Below are positions 46,208 through 55,683 of a stretch of 64,000 bases of DNA, piece by piece. This stretch comes from Centrapalus pauciflorus. Its lineage: Eukaryota; Streptophyta; Magnoliopsida; Asterales; Asteraceae. The position numbers and the translations under genes were made by a program. Every line of letters starts with the position of its first letter. Position 1 is the first letter of the stretch. Location: NCBI GenBank assembly GCA_020465985.1, contig JAANYP010007967.1:45366-109365 (forward strand), written 5' to 3'. Below the pieces are notes generated by a model. The model worked only from the letters and a program-made list of their open reading frames with translations. It made no database searches and was not told the origin of the DNA.

Positions 46208-46663
46208 GTAGGTTAGCTTAGTTTACTGCTTTTTGCTATGAAAAACAAAAGAAAAAAGAGAGAAAATTACAAAAATACAAAAAAGAGAATATCAGAAAAG
46301 GAGTTAAGTCTTAGATACATAGGTTCAAAGTGACGAAAATTAGCACCGTCGTTACAGACTCTAAGTATTTAGGCTTTCACACATAATGCAACTAAACTCT
46401 AAGTGTTATACTTTATTTAGTTTGATGTGTTGGTAGGCATAATACATATAGGGAATCTCAAGGCTAATAAAATATTCTAGAAAAAGTCAAGCGTGTCTCT
46501 AACCTAGATGTACGACCAATCGGTCTTAATTTTTATGTACAAGACATACAAACTTTAAGTCTAAATGAGGTATGCAAACTTTCTGGGGATGTATGGCAAC
46601 ATCAAATACATCTGAAAATGGAAAGAATAGAAATATCATGAAAAACTGAGAGTCGAAAACATG

Positions 46664-46834
46664 CAACTCTGTTGTACGTAAGTACAGACCTGTTGTCTCT
46701 GTTTAGATTCGGGTTAGCAGACATGTCGCTTTGTTGTACGTCAGTACAGACCTGTCACCGCTATCTGCTAACTTTAAAAATAAACCTTAAGTCGAACTAA
46801 GACACTTTGTTGTATGAGAATACAGACCTGTGTC
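46664..46834 (+). other. Three tandem tetraloop hairpins, element H
   Basis: Unit 1 (46664-46695): CAAC/GTTG, TGTAC/GTACA, loop GTAA. Unit 2 (46713-46772): closing stem GTTAGCAGA/TCTGCTAAC (9 bp), TGTAC/GTACA, loop GTCA. Unit 3 (46801-46834): GACAC/GTGTC, TGTAT/ATACA, loop GAGA. In every unit the stems are separated by symmetric 5-nt internal loops (YYTGT opposite GACCT). The sense strand is the element's coding strand. Confidence 0.78.
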
Positions 46835-47464
46835 CGATGTTTGTCTTTTTAAGAAAGTTTGCAAATACCAACAAGTTAGAATTTTTGTCTGTGTGCCTTG
46901 ATCATAAAAGTATGTCTATGTCTGAGTCACGTAAGATAATTTCCTGATAAATAAAAAGGCCAAGGGATATTCCGAAATGTAAAATGTTTAACAGGGTAAA
47001 ATACCAACAATCGGCTAAATGGGTATGTCACGACAAACAATCAAAGGAATTCAAAAAATTCCTAAGTGTGAAAGTTTAAGTACTGAAAGTTAGTATCGGA
47101 CATCGCTATCTGATTGAACCTCACTTCGACTATACTCATCAAAATTATGTTGTTTAGTATTAAGCTTAGCTTGTAAATTTGTTTTTATAACTTAAGTCTA
47201 GATTAAAATTTTTTAGTCAAAATTTTATTTTATTTTATTTTATTTTTACCTTAGCTTATTTTATTTTAGTTTAGTTTAATTTTTACTTAGGTAAAAGGTC
47301 AAAAGTTACTGAGGGTGCATTCGAAGTTGGATAAAATAAACATTGCGTGAAATATCTGTTGCTTAGGGTAAAAGAGTTGGCATAGTTTATCTGGTTACAC
47401 AATACCGTAGAAAAAAATTGGAAAAGTTGAACTTATTTCAAAATTTCTGAAATTTTTCTAAGTG

Positions 47465-48140
47465 TTGGTAATTTCGAATCTAAGACAGACTCGAATGTGA
47501 AGTATTTCGAATCTGTCAGTAGACTCGAATCCACATAGACTCGAAGGTAGGTAGTATATATAGGTCAATAGTGAAGTCATTTATTACTTTACTGTTGTCG
47601 AATCTATATCCTCGAATCTGTCTGTGACGATCTCGAATCTGTTCTCGAGTCTACCGTATTGCTCCTAAACGACATTTTGTCGACTCTAAGGCTACTGTGT
47701 TCGATTCTACACTCATATCTAGGTATAATCAACCGGATTGTACAAGAGTTTGGTAGTTTTATACACCATTTAAGGACAAATCGTCGATTTTTGAAGTTTT
47801 ATTGGTCAAAATTGGGTTTTTGCTAAATAACTAAGTTTGGACCTATAAAAGATCAAATTAAAGACATAAATCAATGATTAGAACCTAGTTGAACTAATGT
47901 ATGTGATTTACCAAGTTCAAAATGGTTAAAATCTTGGGTTTTTGTTGAAAATTCATATGTCGGCACTTCGAGTCTGTTCATGGACTTTCGAATCTGTTCA
48001 TAGGTTTCTCGAATCTATCATTAGATTCGAGATGACAATGATATTCGAATCTGTCCATTAGACTCGAATAGGGACTCTTCGAATCTGTCCACTACATTCG
48101 AATATGGACACTTCGAATCTGTTCCCTTCGAATCTGTACT
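47465..48140 (+). repeat. TCGA-cored palindrome array upstream of H ORF3
   Basis: I count about 22 TCGA tetramers in ~680 bp, against roughly 2 expected at this base composition. Most read TTCGAATCTGTC or the reverse GACTCGAAT. They end about 150 bp before the ORF3 start. Confidence 0.75.
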
Positions 48141-48275
48141 CTATTTAATTTCTTTAATTTAAATTCTATTAAACTTGTGGAAATTTAATTGTGTTAGATT
48201 TTGTATTTAATAAAGTACAAAATAAAACAAATTTGAATTTAAACAAGTTTATTGATTTTTAATGAGTCTAACAGT

Positions 48276-48291
48276 TTTATTTATTGTGCAG
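48276..48291 (+). promoter_or_regulatory. Splice-acceptor-like sequence before ORF3 of H
   Basis: T-rich TTTATTTATTGTGCAG ends two bases before the ORF3 ATG. The same GCAG position is kept in G (AG at 55687-55686) and C (8959-8958). Between elements the bases around it vary more than the TGCAG itself. Confidence 0.5.
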
Positions 48292-48293
48292 AT

Positions 48294-51200
48294 ATGGCAG
48301 TTCGTGCTTTTGTCCCTAAGCACAATATGGTGCTTCATCCGGATCATGACCTCCCTGAGGCGCAGGGATACAGGCAGATGCTAGAATTTCTTGTGGAATC
48401 TAGGATAGGATTTGCACTATCTCATAATGTTCAGCTCATATTGCCTTATATCCGTCAATTTTACGATCATCTTCAAGTAGACTGCTCGGTCACTCCGACA
48501 GTACTACGAACTCGCATTGCTGGACAACCGCTAGTATTTTCAGCGGATATGCTGCGTCAAGTGTTGCAGCTGGGCACTCAAGAAGAAGAGTCTGGACCGA
48601 TCGAATTCCCTCTGAACATCAGGCAAGCGGCCTTTCAGAGAATGGGATACAGTCTAGACGTGTCGAAAGTGTCCTATATGAAGAGCGGCTTAATCGGGCA
48701 ATGGAGATTTCTTGCTCATGTCTTCATGGTATGTTTTGCACCAAAGAAAGCCGGGTTTGACTATATAGTTGCGAAGATCCAGTCTGGGATAGTCGCGATG
48801 GTGTACAATCGACCATACAGTTTCTCGGAAATGTTTTTCTCCGAATTTGTTCACCAAATCACCGCTCCTGAAAATCAGCAATTCCTGCTATATCCGCGGT
48901 TCATCATGATGTTGATCAGGCACTTCTTGCCAAATCTGCCGCCATCAAATGACGTTCAGAACGTAGCTATTATGGACAAAAGGATATTCGCTGATTGTTC
49001 CTCACATCGAGGAAGATTGGCTATTCCGATCGAGCGACCGTTGTTTGGAGCTGTTTTAGACAGGAACTTTGTGGCACCAGATAATGCCAACTGGGCAGGT
49101 GAAGTAGAAGTTCAGCCTCAACAGCAACAGCAACAGCAACCGCATCAACAACAACAACAACGACGTGCACAGTCACAAAGGCGAAGACCAAGAGCTACTG
49201 CGAGTCAGACTCAGGCGTCTAGGCCTTCCACAAGTCAACAGCCAGAGCCAGAGGTACAGGAAGCAGGGCCTTCAAGTGCCGTTCCAGAATCCGAGCAAAT
49301 AGCCCAAACCTTTGAAGAAATCTGGGCGTCTGGACCTCATGCCAATGAGGAAATTACTGCAGAGTTAGTTGATCAGTTGTTACAGCCTCCGGAAGGAGCA
49401 GAAGATGTGTTTAGGCAAGTTGAAGAATATGAACCTGAGCAAACTGGTACTGACGTTTTATCATCTTCAGCAACTGAGTCAGAAGAGATGGAGGAGGTAG
49501 AAGCTGAAGCTCCAGAGTCAATGTCTGCCGTTCCTGAAGTTCAAATTGGAACTTATGGTTCGCGACTGATTATAAATGAAGGTGGGTCTAGGAGACGATT
49601 TGACAGGGAATTGGAGGAGTCGGATTTCGAAGAAGAAGAAGTTTCTCAGCTTGTGTCGAGGCAACGGGCCAAACGTCACAGGTTCATGCAAGGATCCTCT
49701 TCAGCTGCCGCAGAACAACTAGAAATATCTCAACCTGAAATTCCTCAACCACAGGACCCTCAAACCACCATTCCACCATCACCACCTCATGATGCACCAT
49801 ATATTCCATCGCCAATACTTCCAACTCCGATACAGTCAATTCCATCAACCTCATCATCATACGCTGACAATCAAAGATTTTTGCGCTTAAAAGATAGAGT
49901 TGACTTCCAGGAAATCCAAATCTTTGGCCTAACGAAGGCAAACGGTGAGCTTCAGAAGCATAACACAGATATTGATAAGGAGAATGCCGTTTTGAAGAAG
50001 ATTGTGGAAAAGGTCCAGGAAGAAAACACGGAGTTAAAAACATTTGTTTGTGATCAGTCAGCAGAGATAAGGACGATGCGCTCCCTAATAGAGCAGTTAA
50101 TGAAAAATTTACAGGCTCAGGGGGAGACGTCGTGCCGTGATCAGCAAGTACAGAGGCCGAGAGATGATGATGATGAAGATAATGAAGACAACCAAGGCAA
50201 TGATCCCAGCCCTAACAGACAGAATCAGCCAGTAGATTTTTCTGCAGCTCCGACTGCTCAATCTCAGGGGGAGCCTAGTCCAGGAGGAAAAGTAGGAGGA
50301 ACAGGAGGAGAAGCAAGTTCTTCAAAGACTTTAGATAGCGACATGATAGATGCGCTAAAAGATATTGAAGAAGAGCTGATGGAATTTGATTTTGAAGAGG
50401 ATATTGAGGAATTAGAAGAATTTGAAGAAGGAGAGTTTATTCCGGAAGAGATAGTTGATTGGCAACCGGAAGATGAAGTAATAGCTGATGAGGATGATGA
50501 AGCTGACGAAATAGTTGTACAGCAGAATCCTATCACTGACACTTATATGATAGATGGAGATAGAATGGTTGATATTGACATAGTGAATGCTGCCTTGAAT
50601 CCTAAGTCATCGACTGAAGAACCAGCAAGAGAGCTAAGTAACGAAGAAAAAAGGAAGCTATGGTTCAGAGCCGAAGAGAAGGAGTTGGCAATAAGGAGAT
50701 CAATGAAAGTGCCTGGTACAGGGAAGCTATCTGAGCGAATATTAAGTTGGTTCTTTGACAGAGATCTTCAACTTTTTATAATTAAAAGAAAAGACGGGCT
50801 TCAGTACTTAAGGCGAACTTTGAAAGCATTCAACACCCTTCCAAAGATTGAAATCACCGCGCTTGCATGGAAAGATCTGATAAATATTGGTGATGATCCT
50901 TATGCGAATGTGATTGAAAGAATAATAAGAAAGGAGGGGAGATCGAGGAAGTTTGAACGGTTGAGTCCAAGGGTCGGAAGAAGAGTCGAGGATAAGTCAC
51001 GTATAGATCCTCTTACAGGCCGACCTTGGATGAGGATTCAGTACAAACCAGTTAAATGCCTGAGGAAGGTACCTCTGAAGAAAATGCCACAGAATGTTTT
51101 GCAAAATCTAAAGTGGTGGTATGCTGACACGGAAACTGGGGAAGCAGTTATGGAAGACTTAGAAGAAAAAGTTATTCTTAGAGTCTATGACCCGCTTCAC

Positions 51201-51353
51201 CTGGTAAACCTATCTAAAGAAGACCTGCAGACTTTGTATAACTGTAAGATTTCCAGTGACGCACATATGGATGCTGAAGCAAGTAAGTATGAAAATGTGG
51301 TCAAGGTATGCGTTGAAAAAGGTCTGTATGCTGGTAGTGTTTTGAATCAATAA
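48294..51353 (+). CDS. ORF3 protein of element H, intact, function unknown
   Basis: 1019 codons from ATG 48294; the frame is open 14 codons further up, but the shared acceptor and the C start favour this ATG. Layout: conserved globular N-terminal domain, residues 1-260 (FVPKHN, LEFLVESRIGFALS, KSGLIGQWRFLAHV, YPRFIMMLIRHFLPNLP, PLFGAVLDRNF); Gln-rich stretch 273-292; acidic/Ser linker; basic RQRAKRHRF near 455, possibly a nuclear signal; Pro-rich region; coiled coil about 529-612; very acidic segment 622-745; conserved C-terminal domain 776-1019 (LSWFFDRDLQLFIIKRKDG, DPLTGRPWMRIQYKPV). No signal peptide or membrane helix, so not envelope-like. The N-terminal domain resembles proteins that Asteraceae annotations label 'synaptobrevin, longin-like domain protein' (recollection, unverified); no activity is known to me. 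Related ORFs: G, C, E, D. Confidence 0.88.
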   Translation: MAVRAFVPKHNMVLHPDHDLPEAQGYRQMLEFLVESRIGFALSHNVQLILPYIRQFYDHLQVDCSVTPTVLRTRIAGQPLVFSADMLRQVLQLGTQEEESGPIEFPLNIRQAAFQRMGYSLDVSKVSYMKSGLIGQWRFLAHVFMVCFAPKKAGFDYIVAKIQSGIVAMVYNRPYSFSEMFFSEFVHQITAPENQQFLLYPRFIMMLIRHFLPNLPPSNDVQNVAIMDKRIFADCSSHRGRLAIPIERPLFGAVLDRNFVAPDNANWAGEVEVQPQQQQQQQPHQQQQQRRAQSQRRRPRATASQTQASRPSTSQQPEPEVQEAGPSSAVPESEQIAQTFEEIWASGPHANEEITAELVDQLLQPPEGAEDVFRQVEEYEPEQTGTDVLSSSATESEEMEEVEAEAPESMSAVPEVQIGTYGSRLIINEGGSRRRFDRELEESDFEEEEVSQLVSRQRAKRHRFMQGSSSAAAEQLEISQPEIPQPQDPQTTIPPSPPHDAPYIPSPILPTPIQSIPSTSSSYADNQRFLRLKDRVDFQEIQIFGLTKANGELQKHNTDIDKENAVLKKIVEKVQEENTELKTFVCDQSAEIRTMRSLIEQLMKNLQAQGETSCRDQQVQRPRDDDDEDNEDNQGNDPSPNRQNQPVDFSAAPTAQSQGEPSPGGKVGGTGGEASSSKTLDSDMIDALKDIEEELMEFDFEEDIEELEEFEEGEFIPEEIVDWQPEDEVIADEDDEADEIVVQQNPITDTYMIDGDRMVDIDIVNAALNPKSSTEEPARELSNEEKRKLWFRAEEKELAIRRSMKVPGTGKLSERILSWFFDRDLQLFIIKRKDGLQYLRRTLKAFNTLPKIEITALAWKDLINIGDDPYANVIERIIRKEGRSRKFERLSPRVGRRVEDKSRIDPLTGRPWMRIQYKPVKCLRKVPLKKMPQNVLQNLKWWYADTETGEAVMEDLEEKVILRVYDPLHLVNLSKEDLQTLYNCKISSDAHMDAEASKYENVVKVCVEKGLYAGSVLNQ

Positions 51354-51392
51354 TAAACCATGTTCTTAAATCAAATGTGTGAATTATTAGAA

Positions 51393-51439
51393 GCTATCGT
51401 CAAGGGGGAGTCTGTTGGTACATCCCGTGTGACGATAGC
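51393..51439 (+). other. Inverted repeat around the PPT of H
   Basis: GCTATCGTC (51393-51401) before the PPT pairs with GACGATAGC (51431-51439) inside the LTR, enclosing the AAGGGGGAGTC tract and the TGTTGG LTR start in a 29-nt loop. G has the same pair at 52566-52574 and 52604-52612. Confidence 0.65.
51402..51412 (+). promoter_or_regulatory. Polypurine tract of element H
   Basis: AAGGGGGAGTC immediately before the TGTTGG LTR start; the same tract is present in G (52603-52593, minus). Confidence 0.85.
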
Positions 51440-52057
51440 AGTCTAAGTTGTCTTACATTGTGATTTAGCATATGTTTGGTATATATATTATGTATGATTG
51501 ATTTTTATCAGTGTTTGTATGTTTGAACTTGATGTAACGTATTACAAGAAGTTCAAACATAAAGCTCAAAGATAAAATCAGTCATAAGGTAATATCATAA
51601 GTTTCAAACACTTAGTTGTTTATGTAAAAGGCTAGATTCGAATCACTTAAGGGGATACATTCGAATCTGAGATAGATTCGAATGAGACCATAGATTCGAA
51701 AATAGGTTAGATTCGAATCTGTCAGATGGACAGATTCGAATGGGCCTTAGGCCAGATTCGAGGTTGGCCCACAACAGACTCGAATCAGGGTCTATAATTA
51801 GGGATAGACTCGAATGATTAGCAGACTTTTTGCAGAATTCGTGAGGAATTGAGCAAGAGGCGATCTCGAGTTTATCAGCTAGGTGAGTCCCGTTTCGGAG
51901 AGAATTAGTACGTAGGATCGTTCGTGTGTCGTTCGTTCAGCGTCTAATAGTCTCCGTGTTTCCGTTGGTTGAGAGTTGTCCGTCTGACCGTCAACGAGGA
52001 TTCCGCACTCGTTAACGGATCCGCGTCTAGATAGATCTTGCAGTCGTAGACCTTACA
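51413..52057 (+). repeat. 3' LTR of element H (645 bp)
   Basis: TGTTGGTACATC...GTAGACCTTACA. Differs from the 5' LTR at two visible places (GACAGATTCG against GACAAATTCG; CAGCTAGG against CAGCTTGG). Contains the TTCGAA motif cluster (51630-51820) and the U5 hairpin. Followed by CGAAC and then G's LTR. Confidence 0.93.
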
Positions 52058-52062
52058 CGAAC

Positions 52063-52592
52063 GCACCTACGAGATGATTCTCTCCGAAAGAACACGCACA
52101 AAGCTGATAAACCCGAAATCGCCTTTCGCTAATCACTCACACGAAATCTGCAAAAGTCTGCTAATGATTCGAGTCTATCCCTAATTATAGAGGCTCATTC
52201 GAGTTTGCCATGGGCCAAACTCGAAACAGGCCCAAAGCTCATTCGAGTTTGCCCCCTGGACACTCTCGAATCTGCCTTATGCATTAAATTCGAATCTTCC
52301 ATAGATTCGAATCTAATTTACTAGTGAATTCAAATTTAATCTAAATTCGATTTTCACATACTTAACCTATATTTGAAACTTATGTTTTTAACTTATGTTT
52401 GATTTTATCTTTGATCTTTATGTTTGAACTTCCTGTAATTCATTACATCAAGTTCAACCATACAATCAATAACTATCAAATATATATAAACACTTGTATC
52501 AAATACTCGTTAATATACAATGCTTTGCAGAATTACTTAAACCAAACTGCTAATCCACTTAGACTGCTATCGTCACACAGGATATACCAACA
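52063..52592 (-). repeat. 3' LTR of G, proximal 530 bp
   Basis: Minus strand TGTTGGTATATCCTGTGTGACG... to ...CGTAGGTGC, where H is inserted. Shares the TTCGAA motif region (52160-52340) with H, but is clearly diverged from it. Continues at 42877. Confidence 0.88.
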
Positions 52593-52612
52593 GACTCCCC
52601 CTTGACGATAGC
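52593..52612 (-). promoter_or_regulatory. Polypurine tract and inverted-repeat arm of G
   Basis: Minus strand GCTATCGTCAAGGGGGAGTC runs into the LTR. The first nine bases pair with GACGATAGC inside the LTR (52574-52566), as in H. Confidence 0.8.
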
Positions 52613-52647
52613 TTCTAACAATTTAAACATTTGATTAAGTACTTTGT

Positions 52648-55600
52648 TTATTTATTTAAATCGCTTCCAGCATACAAACCTTTCTCGATACATACTTTAA
52701 CTACATTTTCATATTTCCTAGCCTCACTATCCATATGAGTGTCGCTTGAGATTCTATGAGCATGTAGCACTTGTAGGTCATCTTTAGAAAGATTTACAAG
52801 GTGAAGGGGATCGTAGACTCTAAGAATCACTTTTTCTTCAAAGTCCTCCATCACAGCTTATCTTGTCTCACTTTCCACATACCACCAATTTAGATTTTTC
52901 ATGACGTCCTGTGGCATTGGCTTGAGAGGAACCTTTCTCAGACATCTAACTGGTCTGTATTGTATTTTCATCCACGGACGACCAGTTAGAGGGTCAATTC
53001 GAGTACGGTCCATTACTCGTTTACCGACCCTCGGATTGAGCCGTTCGAACTTCCTAGACCTTCCTTCTTTCCTTATGATCTTTGCAATTATTTCAGCGTA
53101 AGGGTCATTGCCGATGTTGATTAGCTCCTTCCATGCTAACGCATTTATTTCGATCTTTGGCAAGGAGTTGAACACTTTCAGAGTTCTTCTGAGATACTGG
53201 AGACCATCTTTTCTTTTGATAATGAATAGCTGCAATTCCCGATCAAAGAACCAGCTCAATATACTTCCTGAAAGTTCTCCAGTACCCGGTACACGTATCT
53301 TCTTTTTCAGCTCCAACTCTATTTTCTCTTCCCTAAACCATAGTTTTCTTTTCTCTTCATTGGTAAGTTCTCTGGCATGTTCTTCACTTGCTGATTCAAC
53401 ATTTAAAGCAGCGTGTATCACTTCTATGTCAATCATCTGATTTCCTTACGTTATGTAAGTATCTGTGATGGGGTTTTGCTGAACAATGATCTCATTTGCT
53501 TCATCATCTTCATCAGCACAAACTTCATCATCAGATTTCCAATCTGTTACGTCTTCGGGCACAAATTCTCCTTCTTCTAACTCCTCCATTTCATCCTCAA
53601 AGTCAAAGCCAAGGTCCATAGGGTCATCATCGATATCCATTAGTGCTTCAATCATTTTGTGTATCTCCGACTCTGTGGCTTTTGAAGAACTGGCCTCTCC
53701 TCCTTAAGCTCCCGATTGACCTGGCTCCCCCTGAACTTCAGCATTCTGAGCAGCAGAAAAATCTACTGGCTCACTATGTCTTTGCGTGCTAGGATCATTG
53801 CCGTCATTATCTCCGTCCTTATCTTCATCCCTGGGTGGCTCTTCTTGATCACGACAGCTTGTCTCCCCATGAGCCTTTAGATTTTGCATTAATTGCTCAA
53901 TCAGGGAGCGCATCGATCGTATTTCAGCCGATTGATCAGCAACAAAGGTTTTCAGCTCCAAGTTTTCTTCCTGAATCTTGCCCACAACCTTCTTCAGCTC
54001 GACATTCTCGATATCTAGATAGGCATTATACTTTTGTATTTCACCGATAACCGTTGTCAAACCAAAGATTTGAATTTGTTGAAAATCTAATCTGCTTTTC
54101 AGCTCAGAGGAACGTTGATTCTCCATGAAGGTGGATGAAGTTGATGGTATGGATAGTATTGGGGTTGGAATGATTGGTGATGGAATGTACGGTTCAACAG
54201 GTGGTGGTGATGGTGGAATGGTAGATTGAGTAGGTGGAGATTGAGATATTTCTGGCTGTGTAGCAGAAGCTGAGGTAGCTCCCTGCATGAATCGATGGCG
54301 TTTTGCCCTTTACCTTGTTACCAACGGGGCAACATCTTCCGCCTCAAAATCAGAGTCATCAGACTCCCTTGAATCTCTCCTCCTTGTAGCTTCTTCATTG
54401 ATTACCACTAATCTCGATCCATAAGTCCGTATGTGAATGGACGGATCTTCTGGTTCTTTCTCCACTTCTATTTCCTCCATATCTTTAGACTCAGAAGATA
54501 AGACGACTTCTCCTTCTGGCACGGATTGATACTCATCAATTTGCCTAAGAATGTCATCTTCTCCTTACGGAGGCTCTAGCAATTCCCCAACTAGCTCTGT
54601 CGTAATTTCTTCATTTGCATTTGGACCCGCTTCCCAAATCTCATGCAGTGTTTGACATAACTGATCAGATGTCGGAATAGATACTGCTGGTGCACTTGAA
54701 GGTACAGCCTCTTGTGGCTCTTGAACTTGACTAGTGGAAGGCCTTTCTGCCTGAGTTTGACTTGCTGAAGGCCTTTGACGTCTTCTCTGCTGCGGAGGTC
54801 TTTGTTGTTGTTGACGTTGTTGCTGTGGCTGTTGCTGTGGTTGTCGCTGTGGCTGTCGCTGCTGAACTTGCACCTCACCTGCCCTGTTGGCATCTTGAGG
54901 GGCTTCAAAATTCGGGTCAATAATAGCACCAAACAAAGGTGTCTCTATAGGGACAACCAACCTTCCTCGGTGAGCTGCACAATCAGCAAATATTCTCTTA
55001 TCTATGACTGCAACGCTCTGAATCTCGTTCAGCTGCGGCAGATTTGGCAAAAAGTGCCGGATGAGCATCATTACAAAACGAGGATAAAGCAGAAATCTTT
55101 GCTGCTCCGGAGCCGTTATCTGATGAACGAACTCTGAGAAGAACATTTCTGAAAAGCTAAACTTTTGATTATAAACCAAAGCGATCATGCCAGAATTAAT
55201 CCTGGACACTATGTAATCAAATCCCGCTTTCTTCACCGCGAAGCATACCATGAACACGTGCGCCAGATATCGCCATTGGCCAATGAGCCCACTCTTCATA
55301 TAGGATGTCTTAGTAATGTCCAAACTATATCCCATCCTTACAAAGGCAGCCTGTCTAATATTTAATGGGAAATCTATAGGCCCATTCTCTTGCTCCTGAG
55401 TTCCCAGCTGCAGAACTTGGCGTAGTATATCAGCAGAAAATACCAGCGGCTGTCCAGCTATCCTTGTCCTTAGAACTGTTGGGGTGACAGTACAATCGAC
55501 TTGCAAATGTTCATAGAATTGGCGCACATAAGGAATGACAATTTGGATGTTATGAGACAGTGCATATGAGATTCTGGACTCCACTAAGAAATCCACCATC

Positions 55601-55683
55601 TGGCGGAAACCCTGTGCTTCAGGGATAGCATGGTCAGGGGAAATGACAATATTATGCTTTGGAACAAATACTCTATCTGCGAT
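52648..55683 (-). pseudogene. ORF3 of element G: one frame, five TAA codons
   Basis: All conserved blocks of H ORF3 are present in the same order in a single frame: N-terminal domain (55683-54900), Gln-rich stretch (54870-54780), coiled coil (54110-53880), acidic segment (53650-53480), C-terminal domain (53436-52648, ending GLYAGSDLNK). The start ATG is ATC (55683-55681) after the kept TTGTGCAG. Five TAA stops end at 54565, 54310, 53704, 53446 and 52858; by spacing none involves a frameshift. Comparing with H, the stop at 54310 replaces a Gln codon and those at 54565 and 52858 replace Glu codons. It confirms the domain plan of the family by independent divergence from H. Confidence 0.88.

Larger units (their letters stand above)
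46055..48293 (+). other. Pol-ORF3 spacer of element H
   Basis: Gene-free 2.2 kb with ordered parts: five 17-bp repeats (46123-46207), three tetraloop hairpins (46664-46834), a TTTTA-repeat tract (47225-47260), two clusters of TCGA-cored palindromes (47465-47710 and 47965-48140), and an acceptor-like TTTATTTATTGTGCAG ending at 48291. The order is the same in G and C apart from the 17-bp repeat number. Confidence 0.8.
42878..52057 (+). mobile_element. Element H: young Ty1/Copia element inserted in the LTR of G
   Basis: 5' LTR 42878-43515 (last 7 bp missing), pol from mid-integrase 43516-46054, spacer, ORF3 48294-51353, PPT and 3' LTR 51413-52057. Flanks CGATC (42873-42877) and CGAAC (52058-52062) fit a 5-bp target duplication with one change. 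Removing H rejoins G's LTR in register. The two LTRs differ at two positions by eye, so H is recent. PBS, leader, gag, protease and the integrase zinc domain are deleted. Confidence 0.92.

Noticed and set aside
47465..48140. Heat-shock element reading of the TTCGAA sites
   Set aside because: Heat-shock sites need GAA and TTC triplets spaced by two bases; here TTC and GAA are directly joined, with irregular distances.
50264..50542. Ser-rich minus-strand ORF over H ORF3
   Set aside because: Antisense of the Glu/Asp-rich acidic segment of ORF3.
48294..51353. Envelope-like identity for ORF3
   Set aside because: No signal peptide, no transmembrane helix, no Cys-rich ectodomain; the sequence is largely charged, Gln-rich and coiled coil.
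52648..55683. TAA readthrough or recoding in G ORF3
   Set aside because: H has ordinary sense codons at these sites, and G also lost its start ATG and has frameshifts in pol; pseudogene decay explains it.
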